Made by a program: the position numbers and the translations under genes
Shown here: piece after piece, positions 44,969 to 53,767 of the stretch
How the letters are laid out: each line of letters starts with the position of its first letter
Position numbering within the stretch: position 1 is the first letter of the stretch
The notes under the pieces: generated by a model
What the model was told of the DNA's origin: nothing
Seen by the model: the letters and a program-made list of their open reading frames with translations, nothing else
The model's database searches: none
DNA from: Hahellaceae bacterium
GTDB taxonomy: Bacteria; Pseudomonadota; Gammaproteobacteria; Pseudomonadales; Oleiphilaceae
Assembly (NCBI GenBank): GCA_024234575.1
Contig: JACKOB010000003.1
Location: 310,001 to 374,000, forward strand
Length of the DNA: 64,000 bases
Reading direction: 5' to 3'

Positions 44969-45850
44969 CTAATGTCCGCCCGCTGGTAGAGCGAATGTCA
45001 GGTAACTGGCAATAATCTGGTCTCCCCACAGAAATGCAATCCATCCTGCAGCGGCGAGGTAGGGGCCAAATGGAATAGGAATATTGCGATCTCTACCTCG
45101 AACTAAAATGAGGCTGATACCCACCACTGCACCTACGACCGAAGAGAGCAGGATTATCACTGGCAGATACTGCCACCCCATCCATGCACCCAATGCCGCC
45201 AGTAATTTAAAGTCGCCATAACCCATGCCTTCTTTGCCGGTAATTAGCCGGAAAAGGTGATAAACCGACCAGAGGCTTAAGTAGCCAGCGACAGCGCCCC
45301 AGATTGCGTCTTCCAGTGTCGTGTAGATGCCGAACAGGTTGGCTAAAATACCGACCCACATCAGTGGCAGTGTCAGATTATCCGGTAGCAGCTTGGTGTC
45401 AAAATCGATCATCGCCATAGCTATTAGCAGCCAGACAAAAATAAGCGCAATAATTCCCTCGGTGTTCAAGCCAACAAAAGCCACGGTCATCACGGTTAGA
45501 ATACAGGTTGCCAATTCGATAATGGGATAACGTAATGAAATAGGCGCGCGGCATTTTCCGCACTTACCGCGTAGGTAGAGATAACTGAGTACGGGGATAT
45601 TTTCCCAGGGACGAATTTCATGGTGACAATGTGGGCAGGTAGAGTTAGGTGTACTTAATGTGAGCTTTGGCGCGGGCTCTTCGTCCAGTTCCAGTAGCTC
45701 GCGACATTGGCATTTCCAGTCGTTTTCCATCATTTTTGGCAAGCGGAAAATGACCACGTTCAAAAAACTTCCAATCATCAATCCGAGTAATGCTAAGAAT
45801 GTCAGAGTGACAGTTGGGTGAAGTGCCATATATTGGTTGATTGCGTCCAT
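44969..45850 (-). CDS. pilD: Prepilin peptidase/N-methyltransferase PilD
   Basis: 293-residue bifunctional aspartyl peptidase with about eight membrane helices. The zinc-type Cys pairs are C72-x2-C75 and C97-x2-C100. Catalytic Asp residues lie in MIDFDTKLLPD (about 149) and GYGDFKLL (Asp213). It cleaves the leader of PilA and other prepilins after Gly and methylates the new N-terminal Phe. It is separated from pilC by an intrinsic terminator, so it may have its own promoter and also serve type II secretion pseudopilins. Confidence 0.96.
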   Translation of the reverse strand: MDAINQYMALHPTVTLTFLALLGLMIGSFLNVVIFRLPKMMENDWKCQCRELLELDEEPAPKLTLSTPNSTCPHCHHEIRPWENIPVLSYLYLRGKCGKCRAPISLRYPIIELATCILTVMTVAFVGLNTEGIIALIFVWLLIAMAMIDFDTKLLPDNLTLPLMWVGILANLFGIYTTLEDAIWGAVAGYLSLWSVYHLFRLITGKEGMGYGDFKLLAALGAWMGWQYLPVIILLSSVVGAVVGISLILVRGRDRNIPIPFGPYLAAAGWIAFLWGDQIIASYLTFALPAGGH

Positions 45851-45891
45851 GAGTAGTGCTGTCTCTGCGATTGAATAACTGAATTGTAACC

Positions 45892-45924
45892 GTAAAATAA
45901 AAAGCCCGCCTTATTGGGCGGGCT
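45892..45924 (-). terminator. Intrinsic terminator between pilC and pilD
   Basis: On the minus strand AGCCCGCC (45924-45917) pairs with GGCGGGCT (45910-45903) around a 6-nt loop, followed by a T-rich run (complement of 45892-45902). It lies 18 bp after the pilC stop and ends the pilBC unit. Confidence 0.9.
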
Positions 45925-45942
45925 GAATGATTCGTTGTTGTA

Positions 45943-47166
45943 TTAACCGACTGCCTGACCCATTTGGAAGATTGGCAAGTACATGGCAACGATCAGACCA
46001 CCAACAAGCACACCTAATACCGCCATAATCATTGGCTCCATCAGCGTTGTCAGGTTGTCGACAAGGTTGTCAACTTCCTCTTCGTAGTAGTCTGCCACTT
46101 TTTCAAGCATTGCATCCAGCGCACCGGACTCTTCACCGATGGCACAAAGTTGCACCGCCATAGTTGGGAACACCCCGGTTGCCTTCATGGCAAACTGTAA
46201 TTGCGTACCGGACGATACTTCATCCTTTATTTTTAATACGGCATCACGATAGAGCGCATTACCGACAGCCCCCGCGACCGACTCTAGTGCATCAACCAAG
46301 GGTACACCGGCTGCAAATGTCGTGGAGAGTACTCGCCCATATCGAGCCACTGCAGATTTGTTAACAATCTCACCTACAACGGGAAGTTTGAGCATAAACT
46401 TGTCGACATTGTCAGCAAAGTTGGGTGATTTTCGAATCGCTTCTTTTAGCCCCATGACGGTGCCTACAATGGCAAACAGGCAAATGAACCACCACTCCTG
46501 CATCCATTCAGACAGACCAATAACCATTTGCGTAAAGGCTGGCAGCTCTGCGCCAAAACCCTGAAAGAGATCTTCAAATTGTGGAACAACTTTCACCAAG
46601 AGTATGGCTGTGACCACAACAGCAACAATGACAACCGCGATGGGGTAGGTCATTGCTTTCTTTACTTTCTTCTTCAGTGTTTCGGTTTTTTCCATGTAGG
46701 TTGCAACACGCTCTAACATGGTTTCTAGTGCACCGGATTTTTCACCGGCATCAACCAGGTTACAAAACAGGTCGTCGAATTGCTTTGGGTGTTTACGCAG
46801 CGCGCTGGCAAAGTCATTACCGGCAGAAACGTCTTCACGAATGGCTAATACCAGCTCTCTTAGCGTCGGGTTTTCCAAACCATCGGCAACAATTTCGAAA
46901 GCCTGCACGAGCGGTACACCCGCTTTCATCATGGTTGCCATCTGACGGGTAAAAATTGCCACATCGAAAGGGGTGATTTTTTTCTTACCACCTCCAAACA
47001 GAGGCTGGGGCTTCTTTCTCACTTTGCCCGGATTTACACCCTGCTTACGCAGTTGTGCCTTTACCACGGCGATATTGGCTCCGGTCAACTCGCCTTTTGC
47101 CTTGGCGCCCTTTCGGTCAGTGCCTTCCCACACGAAGGTGGCGTATTGTTCTGCTTTTTCTGCCAT
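45943..47166 (-). CDS. pilC: Type IV pilus inner membrane platform protein PilC
   Basis: 407 residues of the GspF/PilC family: two cytoplasmic helical bundles (FTRQMATMMKAGVPLVQAFEIV and ATTFAAGVPLVDALESVAGAVGN) and three membrane helices (about 175-198, 220-240, 375-400). It couples the PilB motor to pilin assembly. It starts 2 bp after the pilB stop and is closed by a terminator. Length is standard (about 405). Confidence 0.96.
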   Translation of the reverse strand: MAEKAEQYATFVWEGTDRKGAKAKGELTGANIAVVKAQLRKQGVNPGKVRKKPQPLFGGGKKKITPFDVAIFTRQMATMMKAGVPLVQAFEIVADGLENPTLRELVLAIREDVSAGNDFASALRKHPKQFDDLFCNLVDAGEKSGALETMLERVATYMEKTETLKKKVKKAMTYPIAVVIVAVVVTAILLVKVVPQFEDLFQGFGAELPAFTQMVIGLSEWMQEWWFICLFAIVGTVMGLKEAIRKSPNFADNVDKFMLKLPVVGEIVNKSAVARYGRVLSTTFAAGVPLVDALESVAGAVGNALYRDAVLKIKDEVSSGTQLQFAMKATGVFPTMAVQLCAIGEESGALDAMLEKVADYYEEEVDNLVDNLTTLMEPMIMAVLGVLVGGLIVAMYLPIFQMGQAVG

Positions 47167-47168
47167 GA

Positions 47169-48881
47169 TTAATCCTTGGTTACACGGTTAACTTCTTCCA
47201 GGCTGGTCAGCCCCTGTACCGCTTTTTCAATCGCTGATTGTCTGAGGTTATTAAAGCCTTCAATCTGTGCCTGTTTGGCAATATCCAGTGAGCTGGCTTC
47301 TTTCATAATTAATTCGGCAATCGCCGGTGTGTTTTTGACGACTTCATAAATACCCACTCGGCCTTTGTATCCGTTTTTACATTTATCACAGCCCTTGGGT
47401 TTGTACAGTGTAAAACCTGTATCAATTTGTTTTTGTGTGAACCCTTCCGCAAGTAAGGTCTCTGGGGGTACGGCGAATTTCTCTTTGCAGTTACTGCAAA
47501 GCCTTCTGGCCAGTCGCTGGGCAATAATTAAACTGACCGAAGTGGCAATGTTAAATGCAGGCACCCCCATGTTCATTAAACGGGTGAGTGTCTCTGGAGC
47601 ACTGTTGGTGTGCAGCGTCGACATTACCATATGGCCTGTTTGCGCTGCTTTTATGGCGATGGATGCGGTCTCAAGATCTCGAATTTCCCCCACCATGACC
47701 ACATCCGGATCCTGACGCAAGAATGACCTGAGCGCTTCGGCAAAAGAAAGCCCTACTTTTGCGCTTACGTTTACCTGGTTGACCCCTTCCAGGTTGATTT
47801 CAACCGGATCTTCGGCCGTCGAGATATTAATCTCTGGCGTATTGAGAATGTTTAGGCCTGTATAGAGAGAAACTGTTTTACCACTGCCTGTGGGCCCGGT
47901 TACCAGAATCATTCCCTGGGGCTGCGCCAGAGCGCTCATATACATGGCTTTTTGGCTTTCTTCATAGCCGAGCGCATCGATACCCATTTTGGCGCTGCTT
48001 GGGTCGAGTATTCGCAGTACCACTTTTTCGCCCCAGAGTGTCGGCAGGGTGTTAACGCGGAAGTCGATGGCTTTTGTTTTAGAGAGCTTCATCTTGATCC
48101 GGCCATCCTGCGGTACACGTCGCTCAGAAATATCCATTTGCGACATGACTTTTAAACGGGCGGCTATTTTGCCTGCCAGTTTAATGCTGGGTTTGGACAC
48201 CTCAAATAAAATGCCATCAGTACGGTAGCGTACCCGGTAGCTTTTTTCGTATGGTTCGAAGTGTATATCCGATGCGCCACCTTTTATCGCATCCAGCAGC
48301 ATTTTGTTAACAAACTTAACGATAGGCGCGTCATCTGCTTCATTTCTTGTTACATCGCCTTCGTCGTCACCATCACCGCCTTCAACGTCTATCCCGTCGA
48401 GATCAGCATCATCAAGATCTCCCATTGAGGTATCTTGCGCATCGAGATATTTTTCAATGGCGACGCTTAATTTGTTGTCTTCGACCAGTATGGCATCGGT
48501 GCTCATGCCCGTATGAAATCGGATTTCATCCAATGCCTGAATGTTGGTAGGGTCAGACATTGCGACGAACAGGCGGGTACCGCGTTTAAATAGCGGCAGA
48601 GCCCGATGCTTGCGCATGATTTTTTCTTCAACGATCTTCTCTGGCAGTAAGTCTGACATCACCGCGTCAAGGTCTACTACCGGCACACCAAACTCATGGG
48701 ATGCAGCATAGGCCAGAGGTTTCGCATCTGACAGGTTGTTTTGTACCAGATACGTTATAAATGGAATTTTGTTGTTATTAGCCTGTGTAAAAGCATCTTT
48801 CGCGATGCCTTCTTCGAGAATGCCGTCGTCGACAAATTTACGGGCTAAGCCGGTGAGCACTACATTAGCGTTGCTTGACAT
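47169..48881 (-). CDS. pilB: Type IV pilus assembly ATPase PilB
   Basis: About 570 residues from ATG MSSNANVVLTGLA, the usual PilB length; an in-frame start 42 bp upstream would add an atypical leader. The N-terminal MshEN-type domain is followed by a catalytic domain with Walker A GPTGSGKT, the Asp box around PEINISTAEDPVEINLEG, and Walker B VVMVGEIRDLETA. A zinc site is formed by CSNC and CDKC. It is the extension motor for the pilus. It is divergent from pilA and 2 bp from pilC. Confidence 0.97.
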   Translation of the reverse strand: MSSNANVVLTGLARKFVDDGILEEGIAKDAFTQANNNKIPFITYLVQNNLSDAKPLAYAASHEFGVPVVDLDAVMSDLLPEKIVEEKIMRKHRALPLFKRGTRLFVAMSDPTNIQALDEIRFHTGMSTDAILVEDNKLSVAIEKYLDAQDTSMGDLDDADLDGIDVEGGDGDDEGDVTRNEADDAPIVKFVNKMLLDAIKGGASDIHFEPYEKSYRVRYRTDGILFEVSKPSIKLAGKIAARLKVMSQMDISERRVPQDGRIKMKLSKTKAIDFRVNTLPTLWGEKVVLRILDPSSAKMGIDALGYEESQKAMYMSALAQPQGMILVTGPTGSGKTVSLYTGLNILNTPEINISTAEDPVEINLEGVNQVNVSAKVGLSFAEALRSFLRQDPDVVMVGEIRDLETASIAIKAAQTGHMVMSTLHTNSAPETLTRLMNMGVPAFNIATSVSLIIAQRLARRLCSNCKEKFAVPPETLLAEGFTQKQIDTGFTLYKPKGCDKCKNGYKGRVGIYEVVKNTPAIAELIMKEASSLDIAKQAQIEGFNNLRQSAIEKAVQGLTSLEEVNRVTKD

Positions 48882-49125
48882 GGGATGTTTTGTTGTCCAT
48901 CGATAAAAGTTATACCTTTTCAAAAGTTTAGAAGTAACTGCCCAAAAGAAAAGTTTTTTTTACAACCTGGAGCAAATGTTTGGCCTGGTAAAAAACTGAA
49001 CTGACAAAAAACGTCACCTTTTGACCTGCCACTGTACTAAGTTGTTTTTAGTTTTAATACGGTGGTTTAGTTAACGGGTATTGTATGTGATTGAAAATTA
49101 ATAAGATAAAATAATTTCTTGAAAG

Positions 49126-49141
49126 TGGCACGGCCTGTGCT
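49126..49141 (+). promoter_or_regulatory. Sigma-54 (-24/-12) promoter of pilA
   Basis: TGGCACGGCCTGTGCT matches TGGCACG-N4-TTGCW with the invariant GG and GC exactly ten bases apart. Transcription would start near 49152, giving a leader of about 65 nt. pilA of Pseudomonas is RpoN/PilR-dependent, so function and position agree. Confidence 0.88.
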
Positions 49142-49202
49142 ACATTCAAATCAAGGTTAGCACGAGGCAAGGCTGAGTGGCTTAACTGGTCAAAATTAAT
49201 CC

Positions 49203-49207
49203 GGAGG
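49203..49207 (+). promoter_or_regulatory. Ribosome binding site deciding the pilA start
   Basis: GGAGG lies nine bases before the ATG at 49217 but directly touches an upstream in-frame ATG at 49208, which therefore cannot be the start. The shorter form gives a normal seven-residue prepilin leader. Confidence 0.8.
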
Positions 49208-49216
49208 ATGGCTAAT

Positions 49217-49642
49217 ATGAAAAAAGTACAACAAGGTTTTACATTAATCGAGTTAATGATCGTTGTGGCGATTATCGGTATTCTGGCTGCGGTAGCAATT
49301 CCTGCTTATCAGGATTATATTGCCCGGTCGCAAGCTTCAGAAGCTGTGAGTTTGGCAAGTGGTGGTAAGACGCCTCTGGCTGAATTTTATGCTGATAAAT
49401 CCAGGTTCCCTACAAGTGCTTCAAGCGTAATGGGGACGACTAGAGGTAAGTACGTTTCAACAATTACCATTGGTAGTATCTCTGGTGCAACAATGGTTCT
49501 GACTTCTACTATGAAATCAACAAACGTTTCTGGTGGTATTGCAGGTAAGACTGTTCTGTTAACTACTACAGACGGCGGCAAGCAGTGGACCTGTAAGGTA
49601 GGTACAATTGATGCGAAATATTTACCAGGTGCATGTAAGTAA
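49217..49642 (+). CDS. pilA: Type IVa major pilin PilA
   Basis: 141 residues. Leader MKKVQQG is cleaved before Phe in [19 protein letters not shown]; Glu5 of the mature pilin is present. The C-terminal disulfide loop is formed by the two Cys of [17 protein letters not shown]. The mature head is notably rich in Ser and Thr ([20 protein letters not shown] and following), and the C-terminus is Lys rather than Ser. It has its own RpoN-type promoter and terminator, so it is monocistronic. Substrate of PilD, PilB and PilC encoded next door. Confidence 0.95.
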   Translation: MKKVQQGFTLIELMIVVAIIGILAAVAIPAYQDYIARSQASEAVSLASGGKTPLAEFYADKSRFPTSASSVMGTTRGKYVSTITIGSISGATMVLTSTMKSTNVSGGIAGKTVLLTTTDGGKQWTCKVGTIDAKYLPGACK

Positions 49643-49655
49643 TAAAAGTTTGTTG

Positions 49656-49687
49656 AAAAATGGCCAGCTTCGCTGGCCATTTTTTTT
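49656..49687 (+). terminator. Intrinsic terminator of pilA
   Basis: AAAAATGGCCAGC (49656-49668), a TTC loop, GCTGGCCATTTTT and further T residues. A long perfect stem followed by a T run, 14 bp after the pilA stop codon. Confidence 0.95.
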
Positions 49688-49765
49688 AGTAGAGAATAAT
49701 AAGGTAATTGTAATAATCTATTGGGTTGTTCGTACTGGGTATGTTAGGGCGGTTCTTAGTAGTTT

Positions 49766-51619
49766 ATGTTGGATAAATACGTTTCGCTGACAGTGTCTTT
49801 TCTTCTTCTTTTTTTTGTTTGCGCCTTTTATTACCCGTATATTGGTGGCGGTTTCGTATTTGATGATATCCCAAATTTAACTCCACTGGGCCAAATTGCC
49901 TCAGATGGTGAAAAATTTTGGCAGGTTGTTCTCTCTAATAATAGTGGGCCAACCGGCAGGCCTGTATCCATGTTCTTTTTTGCCCTGCAATATTCAGACT
50001 GGCCTACAAATCCCTCTGTTTTCCAGTTCGTGAATGTTTTTATCCATGCCTTCAATACGTTGCTGGTGTGTCATCTCTGTGGCTTTTTGTTGGAAGAAGG
50101 GCGTCTATCTGGACTGTCTGTCAGCAAAAATCAGATTCCCTTATTTTCAGCCATGGGGTCACTTTTCTGGGCTTTTCATCCGGGAAATGTTTCCAGTGTA
50201 TTGTATGTTGTGCAGCGAATGAATTTGTTGTCAGTGTTTTTTGGGTTGAGTGGGGTGCTGATGGTTGTCAAGCTTCTTCAGTGGGCAAGAGTTAGACGAT
50301 ACAACCAATTAACAAATGTTTTTCCGGCAGGCCCAGTTGTACCAAGAGATTTTTTAACTTTTATATATATTCTCTTTTTCTTTGCTGTCACGCTGATTTT
50401 ATCTGTTTTTGCTAAAGAAAATGGCATTCTTTTTCTTGGGTTGTTGCCTTGGGTATATTTTTTAGCAGGGAATCCACACCCGCTTTACCACAAAAATATA
50501 TTACGGCTGACATTGGCGTTGGTTGTTGTGAGTTGCTTTGTATTTTTGGCCGCATCGATTAGTTTTGCGATCGATGGTTATGGCCCCAGAGATTTCACTT
50601 TGGCTGAGCGTTGCCTTACCCAGGTATGGGTCTTGATGAGGTATCTTTCCTGGTTTTGGCTTCCTTCGTATTCGAATTTCCACTTTTTTCATGACGATGT
50701 AGCTTTAGTTTACAGTTTGTTTGATGAGCGCTTTATAGGTGCCGTGTGTTTTTGGGGGGCGATGCTTTATATTGCGTGTAGGTTCAGGCTTTTTAGGTTT
50801 GCCCTTGGATGGTTTTTTATAAGCCATTTGCTTGAGAGTACGATTATTCCTTTGGAAATGGTCTTCGAGCATCGCAACTATCTTGCGACGATTGGATTCT
50901 CTTTTTTATTGACCTATGGTTTTATTTGGCTTTATCTGCGTTGGGGGGCTAAGCTTTTAGCATTGGTAGTGGGAGTCTTGTGTGTTTATTGGGCTATTAA
51001 TTTCTATATGGTTGCCCAGTCTTGGAGTAGTCGTGAGAATATGGCTATCTTCTGGTCTGATTCCAGTCCGCAATCGCCTCGTTTGCATGGAATGAAAGGA
51101 GATCTGTACACTAATTTGGGGCGGTACGAAGAGGCAGAACAAGAGTACAGAAAAATTATTCTGAAGGCCCCGGATTCAGTGATGGGTTATTTAGCGCTTT
51201 TGGAGCTTCAATGCTCTTATGACTCGGCAGTTTTTCCTTTCGAAGATTTTGTGGCGAGATCCAAGGTTGCGAAATACGAAGCATCTGTAATAAATGTTCT
51301 TGGTGAGATTATCGATCTTCGCGAAGAAGGGTTGTGTAAGAAAATTGATAACGGCTACTTGTGGGCCATTTTAAAGGTGTTACAGGAAAACCCTAACGTG
51401 AATGCTGGTAGGGCGACTGGGAATTTTTTGCTATTGGAGGGTCGACTGTGCTTCGAAGCAGAAGACCTGAATTGTTTTATTCAGCGTTTCGAAGCCGCGG
51501 CCATAGAGCTTAAGCACTATTCAATACTAGATAATCTTTATTCTGTTTACCTGCAACTCTATGGGAAGGAAACGGCGCAATTGTATATTGAGCAATTAAA
51601 ATTGAAGATGAAGGAATAG
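49766..51619 (+). CDS. GT-C-type membrane glycosyltransferase with TPR tail (candidate pilin glycosyltransferase)
   Basis: 617 residues. About ten hydrophobic helices fill residues 5-420. An acidic pair Asp33-Asp34 in GGGFVFDDIPNL sits in the first external loop, the usual place of the GT-C catalytic Asp, and GRPVSMFFFALQY follows. From about 440, GMKGDLYTNLGRYEEAEQEYRKIIL is a TPR unit. The layout resembles TMTC/O-mannosyltransferase-like proteins that use polyprenyl-phosphate sugars. Its place directly after pilA recalls pilin glycosyltransferases TfpO/TfpW of Pseudomonas. The GT2 gene 4 bp downstream could make its donor. A general GT-C with another acceptor is the alternative. Confidence 0.65.
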   Translation: MLDKYVSLTVSFLLLFFVCAFYYPYIGGGFVFDDIPNLTPLGQIASDGEKFWQVVLSNNSGPTGRPVSMFFFALQYSDWPTNPSVFQFVNVFIHAFNTLLVCHLCGFLLEEGRLSGLSVSKNQIPLFSAMGSLFWAFHPGNVSSVLYVVQRMNLLSVFFGLSGVLMVVKLLQWARVRRYNQLTNVFPAGPVVPRDFLTFIYILFFFAVTLILSVFAKENGILFLGLLPWVYFLAGNPHPLYHKNILRLTLALVVVSCFVFLAASISFAIDGYGPRDFTLAERCLTQVWVLMRYLSWFWLPSYSNFHFFHDDVALVYSLFDERFIGAVCFWGAMLYIACRFRLFRFALGWFFISHLLESTIIPLEMVFEHRNYLATIGFSFLLTYGFIWLYLRWGAKLLALVVGVLCVYWAINFYMVAQSWSSRENMAIFWSDSSPQSPRLHGMKGDLYTNLGRYEEAEQEYRKIILKAPDSVMGYLALLELQCSYDSAVFPFEDFVARSKVAKYEASVINVLGEIIDLREEGLCKKIDNGYLWAILKVLQENPNVNAGRATGNFLLLEGRLCFEAEDLNCFIQRFEAAAIELKHYSILDNLYSVYLQLYGKETAQLYIEQLKLKMKE

Positions 51620-51623
51620 AAAA

Positions 51624-52505
51624 ATGGGCACTAGCGCAAATATCTCTATCGTTATACCTGCAAAAAATGAGGCGGGGGCGCTCGTAAAATTCTTACCAGA
51701 GCTGGTTACAGCCTATCCATCCGCAGAGATAATAGTTGTGAATGATGGCTCGACGGATGAGACTTCGGATATCTGCAGCAATAGCGGCGTAATCGAAATC
51801 CACCATCCTTATTCCAAAGGTAACGGCGCTTCAATAAAGAGTGGGGCTCGCGCTGCAACCGGTGATGTAATTGTATTTATGGATGGTGATGGGCAGCATC
51901 GTGTGAATGACATCGCCCGTTTGTTAGAGCGCTTAAATCAAGGTTTTGACATGGTTGTGGGGGCTCGAGATTCGAAGTCTCAGGCGAGTTTAGGGCGCTT
52001 GGCAGCAAACCGTTTATACAACCAGTTGGGGACTTGGATGGTAGGGCATACAATAGAAGACTTGACATCTGGCTTTCGTGCCGTAAAGGCGGTTATGTTT
52101 CGACAGTTTTTGTCTATGCTGCCCAACGGCTTTTCTTACCCGACTACAATTACAATGGCTTTTTTTCGTGCGGGTTACTCGGTGTCCTACTTACCTATAC
52201 AGGCAGATAAGCGCGTAGGTAAAAGCCATATTAATCTATTGAAAGATGGCGTGCGGTTTTTATTGATAATCTTTAAAATTGGCACCTTATATTCACCGTT
52301 AAAACTTTTTACCCCGATAAGCCTGATGTTTTTTCTATCGGGTGTTTCCTATTATTTGTACACTTTCATTTTTTATTCCCGTTTTACCAATATGAGCGCA
52401 CTGCTATTGTCCACTTCAGTGCTAATTTTTCTGATGGGGCTAATATCAGAGCAAATTACGTCGCTGATGTATTTGTCTCGGGGTGGCGTTCGTCGTTCAG
52501 ATTAG
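51624..52505 (+). CDS. GT2 glycosyltransferase, polyprenyl-phosphate sugar synthase-like
   Basis: 293 residues. GT-A fold with ISIVIPAKNEAGAL, VVNDGSTDET and the metal-binding DGDGQH (DxD) motif, then LTSGFRAVKA. Two C-terminal membrane helices (about 225-290) are typical of dolichyl/undecaprenyl-phosphate mannose or glucose synthases. It would load a nucleotide sugar onto a polyprenyl phosphate at the cytoplasmic face. It begins 4 bp after the GT-C gene, so the two probably form a donor-transferase pair. Confidence 0.82.
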   Translation: MGTSANISIVIPAKNEAGALVKFLPELVTAYPSAEIIVVNDGSTDETSDICSNSGVIEIHHPYSKGNGASIKSGARAATGDVIVFMDGDGQHRVNDIARLLERLNQGFDMVVGARDSKSQASLGRLAANRLYNQLGTWMVGHTIEDLTSGFRAVKAVMFRQFLSMLPNGFSYPTTITMAFFRAGYSVSYLPIQADKRVGKSHINLLKDGVRFLLIIFKIGTLYSPLKLFTPISLMFFLSGVSYYLYTFIFYSRFTNMSALLLSTSVLIFLMGLISEQITSLMYLSRGGVRRSD

Positions 52506-52546
52506 TTGTGCGAACAGCTAAGTGCCGTGTTGATAGGAGTGCTTAA

Positions 52547-53767
52547 GTGAAAAAGAAATTGCTGGTACTTGCTTCTACCTTTCCAACGAGCGCCGACAAT
52601 ATCCAGCCAGAATTCGTTAAGACGCTATCGCATATATTGGCTGATAGATTTGAGACAACGGTTCTTGTCCCCCATGCGCCTTGCGCACCAATGAAAGAAA
52701 GAGTAGGTAATTTAAAGGTAGTCCGTTATCGTTATTTTCTCGAAGCCGGTGAAACGCTCGCCTATGGTTCAGGCATTCTCAACAATTTAAAAACAGATCG
52801 GTGGAAGTGGCTGTTGGTTCCTTTTTTCTTTTTGGGTCAAATTCTGGCAATGGTTAGGCTGTTAAGGAAAGAACGCTTTGACCATATTCACGCCCATTGG
52901 ATTATACCTCAAGGGATAGTGGCGGTAATAGCGAGGGCTTTTGTTAAAAGCCCTCCGGGCTTACTCGTAACCTCTCATGGAGGTGATCTGTTCGCAATGC
53001 AAGGCAAGTTGGGTACTAGTTTGAAAAAATGGGTGCTTAAGCGTGCGGATAAAATCACAGTAGTTAGTTCGGTTATGAAGCAATACTGCGTATCCAAACT
53101 GAATATTGATCCAGATAGTATCTCTGTGGTTTCAATGGGGGTTGACCTTAAAGCGCAGTTTGTTATTCGTCCAGAGTTAACCAGAAACCCATTAGGATTA
53201 ATTTTTGTAGGCCGATTGGTTGAGAAGAAGGGGGTTGTTTATCTGGTTCGAGCAATGCCGGTGGTTTTAAGTCGATACCCCGGGGCTCGTCTTACTGTTA
53301 TCGGTGATGGTGTTCTAAAGGAAGGCTTGATGGCGGAGGCAAGACGCTTGCAAGTATCTGATCGTATTTCGTTTCTTGGTGCGATACATAACTCTCAGAT
53401 ACCGGGTTATCTGTCCCAAAACGTGATATCAGTGGTTCCCTCTGTTGTGTCTGCCTCCGGTGATCAGGAAGGGTTGGGTTTGGTGGCGGTAGAGGCTATA
53501 GGTTGTGGTTGCTGTGTTGTAGCCTCGGCGCTGCCTGCGCTTAAAGATGTGATTACGCATGAAGTGACAGGCATGCTGGCAGTTCCTGAGTCCCCCGAAG
53601 ATATTGCAATTAATATCTGCAATCTCCTCGAGAATCCGGATAAGGCGAGAAGGTTGGCGGCCTCTGCACGCGATGATGCGTTAGGCAAGTTTGATTGGTC
53701 TGTCGTAGGTGAACTGTACGGAAATCTTGTCGAGTCATTGCCCGTCGAAGGGATAAAAAATGTCTAG
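52547..53767 (+). CDS. GT4-family glycosyltransferase
   Basis: 406 residues, two-Rossmann GT-B fold. GVDL, FVGRLVEKKGVVYLVRAM and the nucleotide-sugar motif QEGLGLVAVEAIGCGC (E-x7-E) identify a retaining GT4 enzyme. The start is a GTG with AGGAG seven bases upstream. The end overlaps the acyltransferase gene by 8 bp. Donor and acceptor sugars are not predictable; it probably adds one residue to an O-chain or capsule repeat on the cytoplasmic face. Confidence 0.86.
   Translation: MKKKLLVLASTFPTSADNIQPEFVKTLSHILADRFETTVLVPHAPCAPMKERVGNLKVVRYRYFLEAGETLAYGSGILNNLKTDRWKWLLVPFFFLGQILAMVRLLRKERFDHIHAHWIIPQGIVAVIARAFVKSPPGLLVTSHGGDLFAMQGKLGTSLKKWVLKRADKITVVSSVMKQYCVSKLNIDPDSISVVSMGVDLKAQFVIRPELTRNPLGLIFVGRLVEKKGVVYLVRAMPVVLSRYPGARLTVIGDGVLKEGLMAEARRLQVSDRISFLGAIHNSQIPGYLSQNVISVVPSVVSASGDQEGLGLVAVEAIGCGCCVVASALPALKDVITHEVTGMLAVPESPEDIAINICNLLENPDKARRLAASARDDALGKFDWSVVGELYGNLVESLPVEGIKNV

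Larger units (their letters stand above)
48882..49216. other. pilB-pilA divergent control region
   Basis: About 335 bp without a gene. It contains the -24/-12 promoter of pilA, and upstream of it (48950-49125) A/T-rich sequence suited to an activator such as PilR. The pilBC promoter must lie near 48930-49000, but I cannot place its hexamers. No tRNA gene is present here, unlike the pilin locus of Pseudomonas aeruginosa. Confidence 0.65.
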
